Made by a program: the position numbers and the translations under genes. A model generated the notes under the pieces. It saw only the letters and a list, made by a program, of their open reading frames with translations, ran no database searches and was not told the DNA's origin. Shown piece after piece: positions 8,948-17,320 of a DNA stretch of 38,606 nt. The number at the start of each line of letters is the position of its first letter. The first letter of the stretch is position 1. Source of the stretch: Hymenobacter sp. 15J16-1T3B (GTDB lineage Bacteria > Bacteroidota > Bacteroidia > Cytophagales > Hymenobacteraceae); the NCBI RefSeq assembly GCF_020711235.1, contig NZ_JAJFAV010000026.1, positions 1 to 38,606 of the forward strand, in the 5' to 3' direction.

Positions 8948-10018
8948 ATGAAACGCTTTGCTTTGTTTTTCGCGCTGTTTGCGGGCTTGCTGCTGCTCAT
9001 CGACCGCGGCGGCGCCCGCGTACTCGACCACCTCTACGCCCGCACCTACGTGGGCCAGAAGGGCGGCATCCTGAACTACTACTTCTCGCGCCCCGCCCCG
9101 CCCGCGCTGGTGCTGATGGGCAACTCCCGGGCCTCGCTCGACGTGAACCCCGAGGCCCTGCCGGTGGAGACGTTCAGCTTGGCGCACCCGGGCACCAGCC
9201 AGATCTTTCAGTCCGGATTGCTGAGCCTGATGGCCGAACGCCGGCAGTTGCCGCGCACCGTGCTGCTCCACATCGACCTCGACGAGTACATCCGCCCCAG
9301 CTTTCCGGCCGACATCCGCAACCTGCGCCAGTACTACGGCCAGGCCCCGCTGGTGACGCAGTACAGCAAGGAACTTTCGCGCTGGGAGCCGCTCAAGCAC
9401 GGCTTGGCGCTGTACCGCCACAACGGGCGCCTGTTTGGGCTGGCCAAAAACCACTACCGCCAGTGGCAGGGCGCCGCGCCGCACCAAGGCTTCGAGCCGT
9501 ACCCGCCCACGGCCCAGGACAGCATCAACACCCTGTACTCCACGCGCTACCTGTTTAAAGAGCAGTACCATCTCAACCGCGGCCACCTGCGCTACCTACG
9601 CGACTTCGTGGCCCTCTGCCGCCAGCACCAGATCCGGCTGATCTGCTTCACCACTCCGTATTACCAGACGCCGCCTCACGTAGCCGAGTCGGCCGGGCTG
9701 GTTGATTCGCTGCTGCGGCGCGAAAACGTGCCTTACCTGAACTACGCCGCCGCGCCGTTGCCCGCCACGCTAACGGCCATGCGCTTCTGGCGCGACGCTA
9801 CCCACCTGAACAGCCGCGGCATTGCGCCCTACACCCGGCTGCTCTCGCAAGAGCTGCAGCCCCTGCTCGACAACGCACCAGTCCCCGCCCATAGCCAAGC
9901 CTCGGCCTACGTGGCCACGCTGGCGGGCAGCGCCGAGTGGTCGGCGGGCGGCGGGTGGTTACCTGCAGGTCAGGGCCGGGCCGAAACATATTCCGCGCGG
10001 GCGGGTATGCGGCAGTAG
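8948..10018 (+). CDS. Membrane-anchored SGNH/GDSL-like protein, partner of the MBOAT acyltransferase
   Basis: 356 aa with one N-terminal membrane anchor (MKRFALFFALFAGLLLLIDR) and an extracytoplasmic domain. LMGNSRASLD (57-66) resembles SGNH block I with nucleophile Ser60. FWRDATHLNSRG (280-291) supplies the Asp283/His286 DxxH pair. This is the layout of AlgJ/AlgX- and DltD-type proteins, which take the acyl group from an MBOAT protein and place it on the polymer. The 13-bp spacing from the MBOAT gene supports a joint role. The last ~35 residues are low-complexity. Family-level call is firm, polymer unknown. Confidence 0.78.
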   Translation: MKRFALFFALFAGLLLLIDRGGARVLDHLYARTYVGQKGGILNYYFSRPAPPALVLMGNSRASLDVNPEALPVETFSLAHPGTSQIFQSGLLSLMAERRQLPRTVLLHIDLDEYIRPSFPADIRNLRQYYGQAPLVTQYSKELSRWEPLKHGLALYRHNGRLFGLAKNHYRQWQGAAPHQGFEPYPPTAQDSINTLYSTRYLFKEQYHLNRGHLRYLRDFVALCRQHQIRLICFTTPYYQTPPHVAESAGLVDSLLRRENVPYLNYAAAPLPATLTAMRFWRDATHLNSRGIAPYTRLLSQELQPLLDNAPVPAHSQASAYVATLAGSAEWSAGGGWLPAGQGRAETYSARAGMRQ

Positions 10019-10068
10019 CGTCCGGCGGCTTTTTAGCCGCGGGCGCCCCACTGGCTCCTCCCTTTCCC

Positions 10069-10923
10069 ATGCGCACCATCAAGCAGCAGCACCGCGCCGT
10101 CAGCGCCCCCATCGACGACCTCATCACGTACCGGGCGCTGCCTACGCGCTCGGTCGAGCACCTCGACCCGTTTCTGTTCCTGAATCACCACGGCCCGCAG
10201 GTGTACAAGGCTAATAACCGCGGCCTGCCCTTCGGCCCGCACCCGCACCGGGGCTTCGAAACGGTTACGTTCATCCTGGAGGGCGACATCATGCACGAAG
10301 ACACCGGCGGGCACCAGAGCGTTATCAATGCCGGCGGCATTCAGTGGATGACGGCCGGCCGCGGGCTGATTCACGCCGAGGTATCGTCGCCGGAGTTTAA
10401 GCGCCAGGGCGGCCCGCTCGAAATTCTGCAGCTGTGGGTGAACCTGCCGGCCCGGCACAAGATGACCGAGCCGCGCTACGTGGGCCTGCAAGAGCCCGAC
10501 ATCCCCCGCGTGAGCCTCGACGAGGGCCGCGTGAGTCTGCAGGCCGTGTCGGGCGAATGGGCCGGCACGCCCGGAGCCGTGCAGCCCCTGGCCGACATTG
10601 CCCTAGCCACGGTGCATTTCAAGGCCGGCGGCACGCTGACGCTGAGCATTCCGGCCGCGCACACCATCTTTTTTTACGTGGTGCGCGGCCGGCTGCGGGT
10701 GCAAGAGCAAGAAACGGAAGCCCTGCGCCTGGTGGAATTCAACCACGACGGCGACGACCTGCGCATCGAAGCTCTGAGCGACGCAGTGCTGCTGCTGGGC
10801 CACGCCCTGCCCTTCCACGAGCCCATTGTGGCTTACGGACCCTTCGTGATGAACACCCAGCAGGAAATCCAGCAAGCTTACCAGGATTACCAGGCCGGAA
10901 AGTTCGGCCAATGGCGGGGCTGA
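10069..10923 (+). CDS. Pirin family protein
   Basis: 284 aa, bicupin. Metal ligands are visible: PHPHRGFETVT gives His58 and His60, and RGLIHAE gives His102 and Glu104, matching the pirin Fe site (His56/58/101, Glu103 in human pirin). A second cupin-like domain carries TLTLSIPAAHTIFFYVVRG. Bacterial pirins include quercetin 2,3-dioxygenases and redox-linked regulators of central metabolism, and sequence alone does not separate these. The start at 10069 begins the conserved MRTIKQQHRAV segment, 50 bp after the SGNH gene. A strong hairpin follows the gene. Confidence 0.9.
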   Translation: MRTIKQQHRAVSAPIDDLITYRALPTRSVEHLDPFLFLNHHGPQVYKANNRGLPFGPHPHRGFETVTFILEGDIMHEDTGGHQSVINAGGIQWMTAGRGLIHAEVSSPEFKRQGGPLEILQLWVNLPARHKMTEPRYVGLQEPDIPRVSLDEGRVSLQAVSGEWAGTPGAVQPLADIALATVHFKAGGTLTLSIPAAHTIFFYVVRGRLRVQEQETEALRLVEFNHDGDDLRIEALSDAVLLLGHALPFHEPIVAYGPFVMNTQQEIQQAYQDYQAGKFGQWRG

Positions 10924-10945
10924 GGCCCGGCTAGGTGGCTTTCCC

Positions 10946-10995
10946 AACGCCCGTCGGCCCGGCTTGCTGCGCAGCAGGCCGGGCCGACGGGCGTT
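10946..10995. terminator. Bidirectional terminator-like palindrome
   Basis: A 50-bp nearly perfect palindrome: 18-bp arms (AACGCCCGTCGGCCCGGC and its complement) plus an inner TGCTGC/GCAGCA stem, with one mismatch overall. It lies between the convergent pirin gene and a minus-strand gene. No clear T-run follows, but its position and stability fit a shared terminator. Confidence 0.7.
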
Positions 10996-11024
10996 GTAAG
11001 GTTAAGTATGCTACGCGCAGCAGC

Positions 11025-11426
11025 TCACTGCGCGAGCAGCCAGGCTATGGCCTCGCCCTCGTTGTCGAAGTAGCAGTAGCTGATATGGTCGCGGATGGGC
11101 ATGAGAATGGCGGCTGCCGAGAGCCGGGCCAGCGCATCGTGCGCCGCCAGCACAGCCCGGCGCCGATAGCCCGCTTGCAGGGCCCGCGGCGTCCAGTGCT
11201 CCTGAATCCACTGTTGCTCAGTCGGCGAGAACGGGGCAATGAAGCGCTGGTCGGCCAGGATACGGCCGTGCCCGTAGCGCTGCAGCCACTCCAGCGCCTG
11301 TTCCATCAGTTCGCGCCGGGCCACAAGCTCGAGGACGTTCGGGTGCCACGTTATTCGCAGAAAGCCTCGGTCGTCGTCGTGCAAACGACCCGCGGCGTTG
11401 TGGAAGAAAATGGACTGCTGCCCCAT
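11025..11426 (-). CDS. STAS/SpoIIAA-like orphan protein, paralogue 1
   Basis: 133 aa, cytosolic, no catalytic motif. It shares a layout with the genes at 16203-16625 and 35237-35677. All three begin with a short beta-rich segment (HPNVLELVARREL), followed by an amphipathic region with conserved Trp and Asp (GRILADQRF..FSPTEQQWIQEHWTPRAL). They close with an aromatic-D-x-A-I/R-x-W helix (YFDNEGEAIAWLLAQ). The fold suggested by the pattern is STAS-like, as in SpoIIAA-like proteins of this phylum, but that is inference. No sigma factor, anti-sigma factor or kinase is adjacent. Function unknown. Confidence 0.6.
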   Translation of the reverse strand: MGQQSIFFHNAAGRLHDDDRGFLRITWHPNVLELVARRELMEQALEWLQRYGHGRILADQRFIAPFSPTEQQWIQEHWTPRALQAGYRRRAVLAAHDALARLSAAAILMPIRDHISYCYFDNEGEAIAWLLAQ

Positions 11427-11762
11427 AGCTATACGTGGCCTGCACGGCCCTGGCGCCGTTTGGCGCAGTTGAAATCCAGCAGCAGCGCTGCCCGGCGAAG
11501 CGGTTTAATGACTGTAACGCCTCGCCAAAAAACACAATTTCTGACAAATCGTTTCATCAGCTCACCCCGACTGCCTAACACTCATTAGCCATCAAATGAG
11601 GCTTAAACGCAGTACCACGGCTCGACAACTAAGAAAATAACAATTTTTTTAACTTATAATATTAACATTTTCTTCCAACAATCTGGTAAACTTGTGGAAT
11701 CGTCCTACCCATGTTTGGGATGACTTGGGCAGGACGCAGAGCTTTATCTACAAGTTGGCAGC
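11427..11762. other. Intergenic region with AT-rich block and hairpin
   Basis: 336 bp between divergent genes. Positions 11590-11700 are AT-rich and probably hold the promoters, but no clean TTG/TAnnTTTG pair could be found. An imperfect hairpin lies at 11701-11736, listed separately, in what would be the 5' leader of the serine hydrolase gene. Confidence 0.5.
11701..11736 (+). promoter_or_regulatory. Leader hairpin or operator upstream of the serine hydrolase
   Basis: Arms CGTCCTACCCA and TGGGCAGGACG pair at 10 of 11 positions around a 14-nt loop, ending 26 bp before the GTG start at 11763. It could be an operator, an mRNA structure, or a terminator of an upstream transcript. There is no T-run. 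Confidence 0.35.
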
Positions 11763-13559
11763 GTGAAGCAGTGGCTTAGTTTGGTAGTGGGGTTGGTGCT
11801 GACGGCGCTGTCGGCGCGGGCGCAAACGGGCGTGGCTGAGCCGGCCCTGGCCCCCTGCGACGCGGTAGTGCAAGAATTTCTACAACGCTGGGATATTGCC
11901 GGGGCCTCGGTAGCCATCAGCAAGGACGGACGCTTGGTGTACGAGCGGGGCTTCGGCTACGCCAACCTGGCCCGCACCGAGCCCATGCGGCCCGCGCACC
12001 TGCTGCGGGTGGCCAGCATTTCCAAGCCCGTGACGGCGCTGGCCATCATGAAACTGGCCGAGGACGGCCGGCTTACGCTCAACCACCGCGTGTTCGGCCC
12101 GGAAGGCTACTTGCGCGGGCCTTACTACACCGAGGTTATTCAGGACCAGCGCATCTACGACATCACCGTGCGCCAGCTGCTGGAGCACACGGGCGGCTGG
12201 AACCGCAACGCCGGCGTCGACGACCTGAGCAGCTCCGACCCCATCGACTTTCCGCTCTACGTGGCCAAAGCCATGCAAGCCAGCAACCCGGTGGCCGATA
12301 CGGTACTGGTGCGCTTCGTGCTCAGCCGCGGGCTGAACTTCACGCCCGGCAGCCGCTTTGCCTACTCCAACATGGGCTACCTCATCCTGGGCAAAATCAT
12401 CGAGCAGGTGACCGGGCAGCCTTACGCGCAGTGGGTGCAAGCGCACATCCTGACGCCGGCCGGGGTGCAGGAAGCCCACCTGGGCCGCACTCTGCTGGCG
12501 GATAAGCAGGAGCGCGAGGCCGAGTATTTCAGCAAGAGCACCCGCGAGTCGTGCTTCGGCACCGGGCAAAAAGTACCCATGCCGTACGGCGCCTGGAATC
12601 TGGAGGCCATGAACGCCCACGGCGGCTGGCTGTTCTCGGCCCGCGACCTGGTGCGCTTGGTGCTGGCCGTCGACGGCTCGGCCACCCGCCCCGACCTGCT
12701 TACGGCCGCCACCATCGATACCATGACGACCTCCGACGAGCCCAACCGCCGCTACGCCAAGGGCTGGCTCGTCAACAAGGACCGCACCACGTGGTGGCAC
12801 ACCGGCTCCCTCGACGGCACGGCCAGTTGCGTGGTACGCACCGCCGCGGGCTACACCTGGGCCATCTTGCTCAACGGCCGCGCCCTGCCTAACCGCTTCT
12901 GGCACGACCTGGAAGAACTAGGCTGGGACTGCCTGCGCGCTGCCGACGGCCGCTGGCCCGCCTACGACCTCTTCGCGCCCGAGCAAAACGCCACCCGCCT
13001 GCAAGCCAAACTTCTGGGCCCCACGGCCGCCCGCCTGAGCTGGCACAACGGCAACGGCACGGCCCGCCTGCTGGTGCTGCAGGAGAAAAATCCGCTCACC
13101 GCCCTGCCCGAAGACGGCACCAACTACGTGGCCGACGCCAGCCTGGGCCGCGGGGCCACCCTCGGGACCGGTGCCGTGGTAGCTGCCGGTCCCGACAGCG
13201 CCGTGACGGTGCGTGACCTGGAGCCTGGCCGCACCTACTACGCCCGCGTGGTGGAGTACCGGCAAAACGTGCTTACCGGCGAGCATCCCGTGTACGCCCT
13301 CGACGGCAACCCCGTGCTCGAATTCCGCACCCCTGCCCCGGCACCCGTGCTGGCGCGGCGCAGCAAAGCAACGCGCACCACCGCCTCCACAGCGCGCCGC
13401 AAACGCCCCGCCAAAGCTACCGCCCGCACGAGCCGGCCGGCCACGCTGCCACGCCCGGCACAACCCACTGCCCCGGCTCCTGCTGCCACCGGTGCCTCGG
13501 CGCCGGCCCCCTCCTATTGGGCCCGTTTGCTGTCGGCCAGCCGGGCTTGGTTGCGCTAA
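11763..13559 (+). CDS. Exported serine hydrolase, class C beta-lactamase/DD-peptidase fold, with a basic Ala/Pro-rich tail
   Basis: 598 aa, GTG start followed directly by a signal peptide (about residues 1-21, ending ARAQ). Penicillin-recognising enzyme motifs are complete: SISK (85-88, nucleophile Ser85 and Lys88), YSN (201-203) and HTG (346-348). Such proteins are usually D-aminopeptidases, esterases or peptidoglycan hydrolases, so antibiotic resistance should not be assumed. Residues ~410-515 look like a beta-sandwich or fibronectin-like domain (DSAVTVRDLEPGRTYYARVV). The last ~75 residues are an Ala/Pro/Thr/Arg/Lys-rich tail ending SYWARLLSASRAWLR. It lacks the features of a T9SS sorting domain and could be a wall- or surface-binding tail. 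Confidence 0.85.
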   Translation: MKQWLSLVVGLVLTALSARAQTGVAEPALAPCDAVVQEFLQRWDIAGASVAISKDGRLVYERGFGYANLARTEPMRPAHLLRVASISKPVTALAIMKLAEDGRLTLNHRVFGPEGYLRGPYYTEVIQDQRIYDITVRQLLEHTGGWNRNAGVDDLSSSDPIDFPLYVAKAMQASNPVADTVLVRFVLSRGLNFTPGSRFAYSNMGYLILGKIIEQVTGQPYAQWVQAHILTPAGVQEAHLGRTLLADKQEREAEYFSKSTRESCFGTGQKVPMPYGAWNLEAMNAHGGWLFSARDLVRLVLAVDGSATRPDLLTAATIDTMTTSDEPNRRYAKGWLVNKDRTTWWHTGSLDGTASCVVRTAAGYTWAILLNGRALPNRFWHDLEELGWDCLRAADGRWPAYDLFAPEQNATRLQAKLLGPTAARLSWHNGNGTARLLVLQEKNPLTALPEDGTNYVADASLGRGATLGTGAVVAAGPDSAVTVRDLEPGRTYYARVVEYRQNVLTGEHPVYALDGNPVLEFRTPAPAPVLARRSKATRTTASTARRKRPAKATARTSRPATLPRPAQPTAPAPAATGASAPAPSYWARLLSASRAWLR

Positions 13560-13773
13560 CCAGCCGCGGCCGGCTGCGCGTTTCCGGTGGTGGGTTAGCC
13601 CAACGGCACCGCCATTCGATGCGTGCGGTAACGGGGAGCCTTTGGGCGGCGGATTTTCACTGAACTATCTAGTTGGAAAAATCTGACTGTCAACGCGCAG
13701 AGGGCAAAGTTAGCTCATCCGTACGCGGGCACATTTTATCATGCTCGCCATAACCATCTTGGTTTTTTTCGGA

Positions 13774-13781
13774 TAAATTTG
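13774..13781 (+). promoter_or_regulatory. Candidate -7 element for the SUKH-3 gene
   Basis: TAAATTTG matches TAnnTTTG exactly and lies 22 bp before the ATG at 13804. A correctly spaced -33 TTG is not evident; the nearest TTG leaves only 12 nt. The surrounding ~60 bp are AT-rich. Confidence 0.4.
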
Positions 13782-13803
13782 TATTCCATCTATAGACAAT
13801 GGA

Positions 13804-14253
13804 ATGTCTAGTTTTCCCGATGAAGTAAGGTATACCCTGCGCGAAGCTGGTTGGCACGAAGGACGCAGCGTGGGCACGCAACCCTACAGCGCAGCCATTA
13901 CTTCATTCGGCGGGGCGTGGTTTGCGGCAGCCGATAAGTTTCTGCAAGAGTTTGGGGGGCTACACCTGCGCTTTTTGCGCCACGACGGCAGCGTTAGCAA
14001 TTTGCAGGTCGAGCCGCCGCTGGCCGTGCAACTACCGCACGCCCAAGCGGCCCACGCCGCCCTGAGCCAACGCCTGGGCCGGCCTGCGCTGGCCGTACTG
14101 GGCCAAGCATACGGCGACGACCTGCTGCTGCTCATGGACGAGCAAGGGCGCATTTACGGCGCCGGCTGCGACGACTGTTTGTACCTGCTCGGCTCTGATA
14201 CGGCTGCGGCGCTGGCCGCCGTCTGCCTCGATCTGCCATTCGAGCAGTTGTAA
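13804..14253 (+). CDS. SUKH-3 domain protein (immunity-protein family)
   Basis: 149 aa, single domain, no signal peptide. The order of motifs matches SUKH-3: an N-terminal LREAGWHEGRSV, then AADKFLQEFGGLHLRF, an LGRPALAVLGQA region, and LLLLMDEQGRIYGAG followed by a short C-terminal helix. SUKH proteins commonly neutralise nuclease or deaminase toxins of polymorphic and contact-dependent systems. No toxin, Rhs, VgrG or secretion gene is adjacent, so this may be an orphan immunity gene or a housekeeping SUKH relative. The family call rests on recalled motifs, not a search. Confidence 0.7.
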   Translation: MSSFPDEVRYTLREAGWHEGRSVGTQPYSAAITSFGGAWFAAADKFLQEFGGLHLRFLRHDGSVSNLQVEPPLAVQLPHAQAAHAALSQRLGRPALAVLGQAYGDDLLLLMDEQGRIYGAGCDDCLYLLGSDTAAALAAVCLDLPFEQL

Positions 14254-14262
14254 CTGCTACCG

Positions 14263-14769
14263 CTACGCCAGCCGCTTCTCGTAGCAATAAAACCGCAGCC
14301 CGGGCCGAAACGCCAGGGTGATTTCGCCGGCGAAGCGGTAGCCCAGCTTCGGAAATAGCCGCTGCGTCGCCTTGTTCTCGGAGTTGGTGTCGACGCGCAA
14401 GGATTGCAGCCCCTGCGCCGCGGCCAGGTGTTCGGCCTGCGCCAAAAGCGCGGCGGCCACCCCGCGGCCCTGTACGGCCGGGTCCACAGCAAGGCGGTGG
14501 GTGACGATGGCGGTTTCGGCGGGGTCCCAGTCCGCTTGGGCGTACTCGGGGTCTTGGTCGGTGGTAAGAGCCGCTACGCCCGCCACGGCGCCGTCGGCTT
14601 CCGCCACCCACAGTTGCTGCCGGCTGATGTCCTGCTGGAACACGGCTTCGTTGGGGTAATCAGCCTCCCACTGAAAATTGCCGGCCGCCTGCATCAGCGG
14701 TACCACCCGGCGCACAATGTCCATGATGGCCGGAATATCGGCAGCGGTGGCGGGACGAACAGTAAGCAT
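14263..14769 (-). CDS. GNAT family N-acetyltransferase
   Basis: 168 aa. The start at 14769 gives MLTVRPATAADIPAIMDI, the classic GNAT beginning. The acetyl-CoA pyrophosphate loop is seen in HRLAVDPAVQGRGVAAALL (Q-G-R-G-V-A motif A), followed by LRVDTNSENKATQRLFPKLGYRFAGE (motif B and the Tyr-containing C-terminal strand). The stop lies 9 bp from the convergent SUKH-3 stop. It starts 28 bp downstream of the MFS gene on the same strand, so the two are probably co-transcribed. Substrate unknown. Confidence 0.88.
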   Translation of the reverse strand: MLTVRPATAADIPAIMDIVRRVVPLMQAAGNFQWEADYPNEAVFQQDISRQQLWVAEADGAVAGVAALTTDQDPEYAQADWDPAETAIVTHRLAVDPAVQGRGVAAALLAQAEHLAAAQGLQSLRVDTNSENKATQRLFPKLGYRFAGEITLAFRPGLRFYCYEKRLA

Positions 14770-14797
14770 ACGGTGGAGAATCGGTGAAGAGTGCGGG

Positions 14798-16126
14798 CTA
14801 CTCCGCCAGCACTTGCTCGGGCACGGGCGCTTCCTCCGGGCGGCGCAGGTGGGCCGAGCCCCGCAGGGAACGGGCCGCCAGCCAAGCACTGATGAGGGTG
14901 AGCACGGCCGCCAGCAGAAACGGTGCCCCGGGGAAGTACACCGGCGCTTTCGGCCCGGTGCAGTAGGAAAACAGGTTGGTCATCAGCGGCGGCCCCACGA
15001 TGGACGTCAGGCTGACGAGGCTGGTCAGGCCTCCCTGCAGCTCGCCTTGCTCATTGGAGGGCACCTGAGCCGAAATCAGCCCCTGAATGGCCGGCCCGGC
15101 AATGCCGCCGAGGCAGTACGGTACCGAAAACAGGAACATCATCCAGCCCTGCGTGGCGAAGGCGAACAGCAAAAAGCCCAGCGCGTAGAGCAGCATGCCC
15201 ACGTACACCGAGCGTTCCGAACCCAAGCGCGGGTTGATGATGCGGATCAGCAAACCCTGCACCACGGCCACCAGCGCCCCGATGACGGCGAGCGAAGTGC
15301 CCACCCAGGCCTCATCCCAGCCGAATTTCTCCATGGTGAAGTACGCCCAGGTGCTCTGAGTGGCGTGGGCGGCCACGTAGATGAAAATCAGCGAGCCGAC
15401 CAGCCCGAATATGACCGGGTAGCGCTGCAGCTGCCGCAAGGAGCCCACGGGATTGGCCCGCCCCAGCTCGAAGGGCCGGCGATGCGCCGCATCCAGCGAC
15501 TCGGGCAGCACGAAGAAGCCGTAGAGCCAGTTGATGAACGTGAGCAGCGCCGCTACCATAAACGGCACGCGCGGCCCCCAGTGCTCCACGTCCAGCGGGC
15601 CGCCGGTCAGTGGACCGAGCCAGCCCAGAATTTGCGGGGCCCAGTGGCTCAGCACGCCCCCGATGGCCGGGCCGATGATAAAGCCCAGGCCGAAGGCGGC
15701 GCCCACCATGCCGAAGTTCTGCGCGCGCTTTTCGGGCGGGCTCACGTCGGCAATGTAGGCGGTGGCGGTGGTCATGCTGGCGCCGGTGACGCCCGCCAAC
15801 AAGCGGCCCACAAACAGCCAGGTTATCGTCGGGGCCAGCACCAGCAGCAAGTAATCCAGCCCGAAACCGAACAGCGAGAACAGCAGCACCGGCCGGCGGC
15901 CGTACCGGTCGCTGAGGTTGCCGAGCACCGGCGAAAACAGGAACTGCATCACGGCGAAGGCAAATACTAACCAGCCGCCGTAGCGCGCCGCGTCGCTGAT
16001 GCTGCCGCCGGTGAGCTGCTGAATCAGCTTGGGCACCACGGGAATGATGATGCCAAACCCGATGACGTCGATGAGCAGCGTGACGAAGATGAAGCCCAGA
16101 GCGGCTTTGCGTGGTTCAGCGGCCAT
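14798..16126 (-). CDS. MFS transporter, TCR/Tet (TetA-like) family
   Basis: 442 aa, about 12 membrane segments. The loop 2-3 signature is [16 protein letters not shown] (MFS motif A), with [25 protein letters not shown] before it and [32 protein letters not shown] (motif B/C region) after it. This arrangement is typical of TetA-type drug:H+ antiporters, but most Bacteroidota members are chromosomal exporters of unknown substrate, so no resistance is claimed. The GNAT gene follows after 28 bp. The upstream 16127-16202 segment is AT-rich, with a TTG 23 nt before a TTTG, spacing that fits a promoter although the TA of the -7 box is missing. Confidence 0.88.
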   Translation of the reverse strand: MAAEPRKAALGFIFVTLLIDVIGFGIIIPVVPKLIQQLTGGSISDAARYGGWLVFAFAVMQFLFSPVLGNLSDRYGRRPVLLFSLFGFGLDYLLLVLAPTITWLFVGRLLAGVTGASMTTATAYIADVSPPEKRAQNFGMVGAAFGLGFIIGPAIGGVLSHWAPQILGWLGPLTGGPLDVEHWGPRVPFMVAALLTFINWLYGFFVLPESLDAAHRRPFELGRANPVGSLRQLQRYPVIFGLVGSLIFIYVAAHATQSTWAYFTMEKFGWDEAWVGTSLAVIGALVAVVQGLLIRIINPRLGSERSVYVGMLLYALGFLLFAFATQGWMMFLFSVPYCLGGIAGPAIQGLISAQVPSNEQGELQGGLTSLVSLTSIVGPPLMTNLFSYCTGPKAPVYFPGAPFLLAAVLTLISAWLAARSLRGSAHLRRPEEAPVPEQVLAE

Positions 16127-16202
16127 AGTGCGAAAGTCAGAGGGTGAGTATGCAAATACGCTAATGCTAATATTTTAAACAAGCAATTACTAATAATTTT
16201 AG

Positions 16203-16625
16203 CTATTCCAACTCCTTGGCCTGCTGCGCCTGCAGCCAGCGAATGGCTTCCGCTTCGTCGGTGAAGCGCTGCATCAGGCTGGATTTACCCTCGAAGTACA
16301 CCAGCGGCGGAATCTGTTTGTCTTCCGGCACGGCGTCGGTGAGCTGAATGGGCGCCACCAAGTAGGCCAAGTACACGCGACCACCCAGGTGCTGGCCGAG
16401 GCGGGGCAGAAAGTCGTTGAGCAGCCACGGCGTAATGGCCACTTCCAGGTTGAGGCGGCGGCGCGCATCGAGCAACCAGTAGCGGCAGCCGTGGGTCCGG
16501 GCCTCGTCGAGCAAGGCCGGGTAGCTGGCATACAGTTGCCCCTCGCCGACGGCGCGGCGCCAGCGCCCTACCAGCAAGTCCAGATCGGGCCGATAATCAA
16601 TCTGCAGGAAATCGAGCGAAGGCAT
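16203..16625 (-). CDS. STAS/SpoIIAA-like orphan protein, paralogue 2
   Basis: 140 aa from the ATG at 16625; a longer frame to 16736 adds a basic N-terminus that looks spurious. It shares its layout with the genes at 11025-11426 and 35237-35677: YRPDLDLLVGRWRR at the start, an internal GCRYWLLDARRRL..ITPWLLNDFLPRL segment, and a C-terminal RFTDEAEAIRWLQAQQ helix. No catalytic residues are apparent. Function unknown; a regulatory STAS-type role is inference. Confidence 0.6.
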   Translation of the reverse strand: MPSLDFLQIDYRPDLDLLVGRWRRAVGEGQLYASYPALLDEARTHGCRYWLLDARRRLNLEVAITPWLLNDFLPRLGQHLGGRVYLAYLVAPIQLTDAVPEDKQIPPLVYFEGKSSLMQRFTDEAEAIRWLQAQQAKELE

Positions 16626-16718
16626 GAGGTGGGAAGGCTGGAGCGCGGTAAAAGTACAAACGGCCCCGTGGCGGGCGGCAGTGGGACAACGGGCTTTCCC
16701 AAACTGGGGCCGCCGGTT

Positions 16719-16749
16719 TTTGGTTTTAGCCGGCACCCGGTACTATTTG
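16719..16749 (+). promoter_or_regulatory. Candidate promoter for the VOC protein
   Basis: TTTG (16719-16722), 18 nt, then TACTATTTG (16741-16749), a -7 element with one extra base relative to TAnnTTTG. The coding start is at 16777, giving a leader of ~20 nt. Confidence 0.4.
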
Positions 16750-16776
16750 CGGCTTCGTTCATCAATTCCCCGCTTT

Positions 16777-17139
16777 ATGTTCCAAGGCTTACGCACCATC
16801 GTATACCCCGTCCGTGACCTGGCCCGTGCCCGTCAGTGGTACACGCAGGTGCTCGGGCAGCAGCCCTACTTCGACGAACCGTTTTACGTGGGTTTCAACG
16901 TCGGGGGCTACGAACTGGGCCTCGACCCCAACGGCGTGGCTGCCGGCCCGGGGGGGCCTATCCTGTACTGGGGCGTGCCCGACGCGGCGGCGGCCCACAC
17001 CCGCCTGCTGGAGCTCGGCGCCCAGCCCCACGAAGCCGTGCACGAAGTCGGCGGGGGCATCTACGTCGGCTCGGTGCTCGACCCGTTCGGCAATCCGCTC
17101 GGGGTCATCTACAATCCTCACTTCCAGCTGCCGAGCTAG
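16777..17139 (+). CDS. VOC (glyoxalase/bleomycin-resistance fold) protein
   Basis: 120 aa, one VOC domain made of two beta-alpha-beta-beta-beta modules. It begins GLRTIVYPVRDLARARQWYTQVLG, the standard first module, and ends GGIYVGSVLDPFGNPLGVIYNP, the standard second one (DPFGNxxGxI). The ATG at 16777 starts the conserved strand. Such small proteins bind metals or small molecules and range from lyases and dioxygenases to drug-binding proteins, so no substrate is assigned. A terminator follows within 25 bp, so it is monocistronic. Confidence 0.88.
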   Translation: MFQGLRTIVYPVRDLARARQWYTQVLGQQPYFDEPFYVGFNVGGYELGLDPNGVAAGPGGPILYWGVPDAAAAHTRLLELGAQPHEAVHEVGGGIYVGSVLDPFGNPLGVIYNPHFQLPS

Positions 17140-17162
17140 GCCGCCCGCTTGCGTGGACAACC

Positions 17163-17198
17163 GCCGCCCGTTGCGCTTCCGCAGTGGGCGGCTTTTTT
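17163..17198 (+). terminator. Intrinsic terminator after the VOC gene
   Basis: GCCGCCC and GGGCGGC enclose a 16-nt loop that has its own TGCG/CGCA stem, followed by a run of six T. This is a classic rho-independent shape. Confidence 0.85.
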
Positions 17199-17320
17199 AT
17201 GCTTACCACCCTTACAGCTAAGCATTTATCTCGCTTAAAAACGCAACATCTTGCCAGCTACCTAAGTATATGAATGCTGCAATACTCACCTCATTTCCAA
17301 CCCTCAAACGCACCAACGTC

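Noticed and set aside
11763-13559. Beta-lactamase resistance determinant
   Set aside because: The active-site motifs are shared with esterases and DD-peptidases; the extra domain and tail are not those of AmpC enzymes.
13690-13881. Minus-strand 63-codon frame before the SUKH-3 gene
   Set aside because: No motif, overlaps the promoter and start of the SUKH-3 gene, and its codon use is unlike neighbouring genes.
14678-15970. Long plus-strand open frame (430 codons) opposite the MFS transporter
   Set aside because: It is Gln/His/Arg/Gly-rich antisense sequence produced by high GC; the minus strand encodes a clear 12-helix MFS protein.
14798-16126. Tetracycline resistance gene tet(A)
   Set aside because: Family resemblance only; chromosomal TCR/Tet-type MFS proteins are common and no TetR-type regulator or mobile element is next to it.
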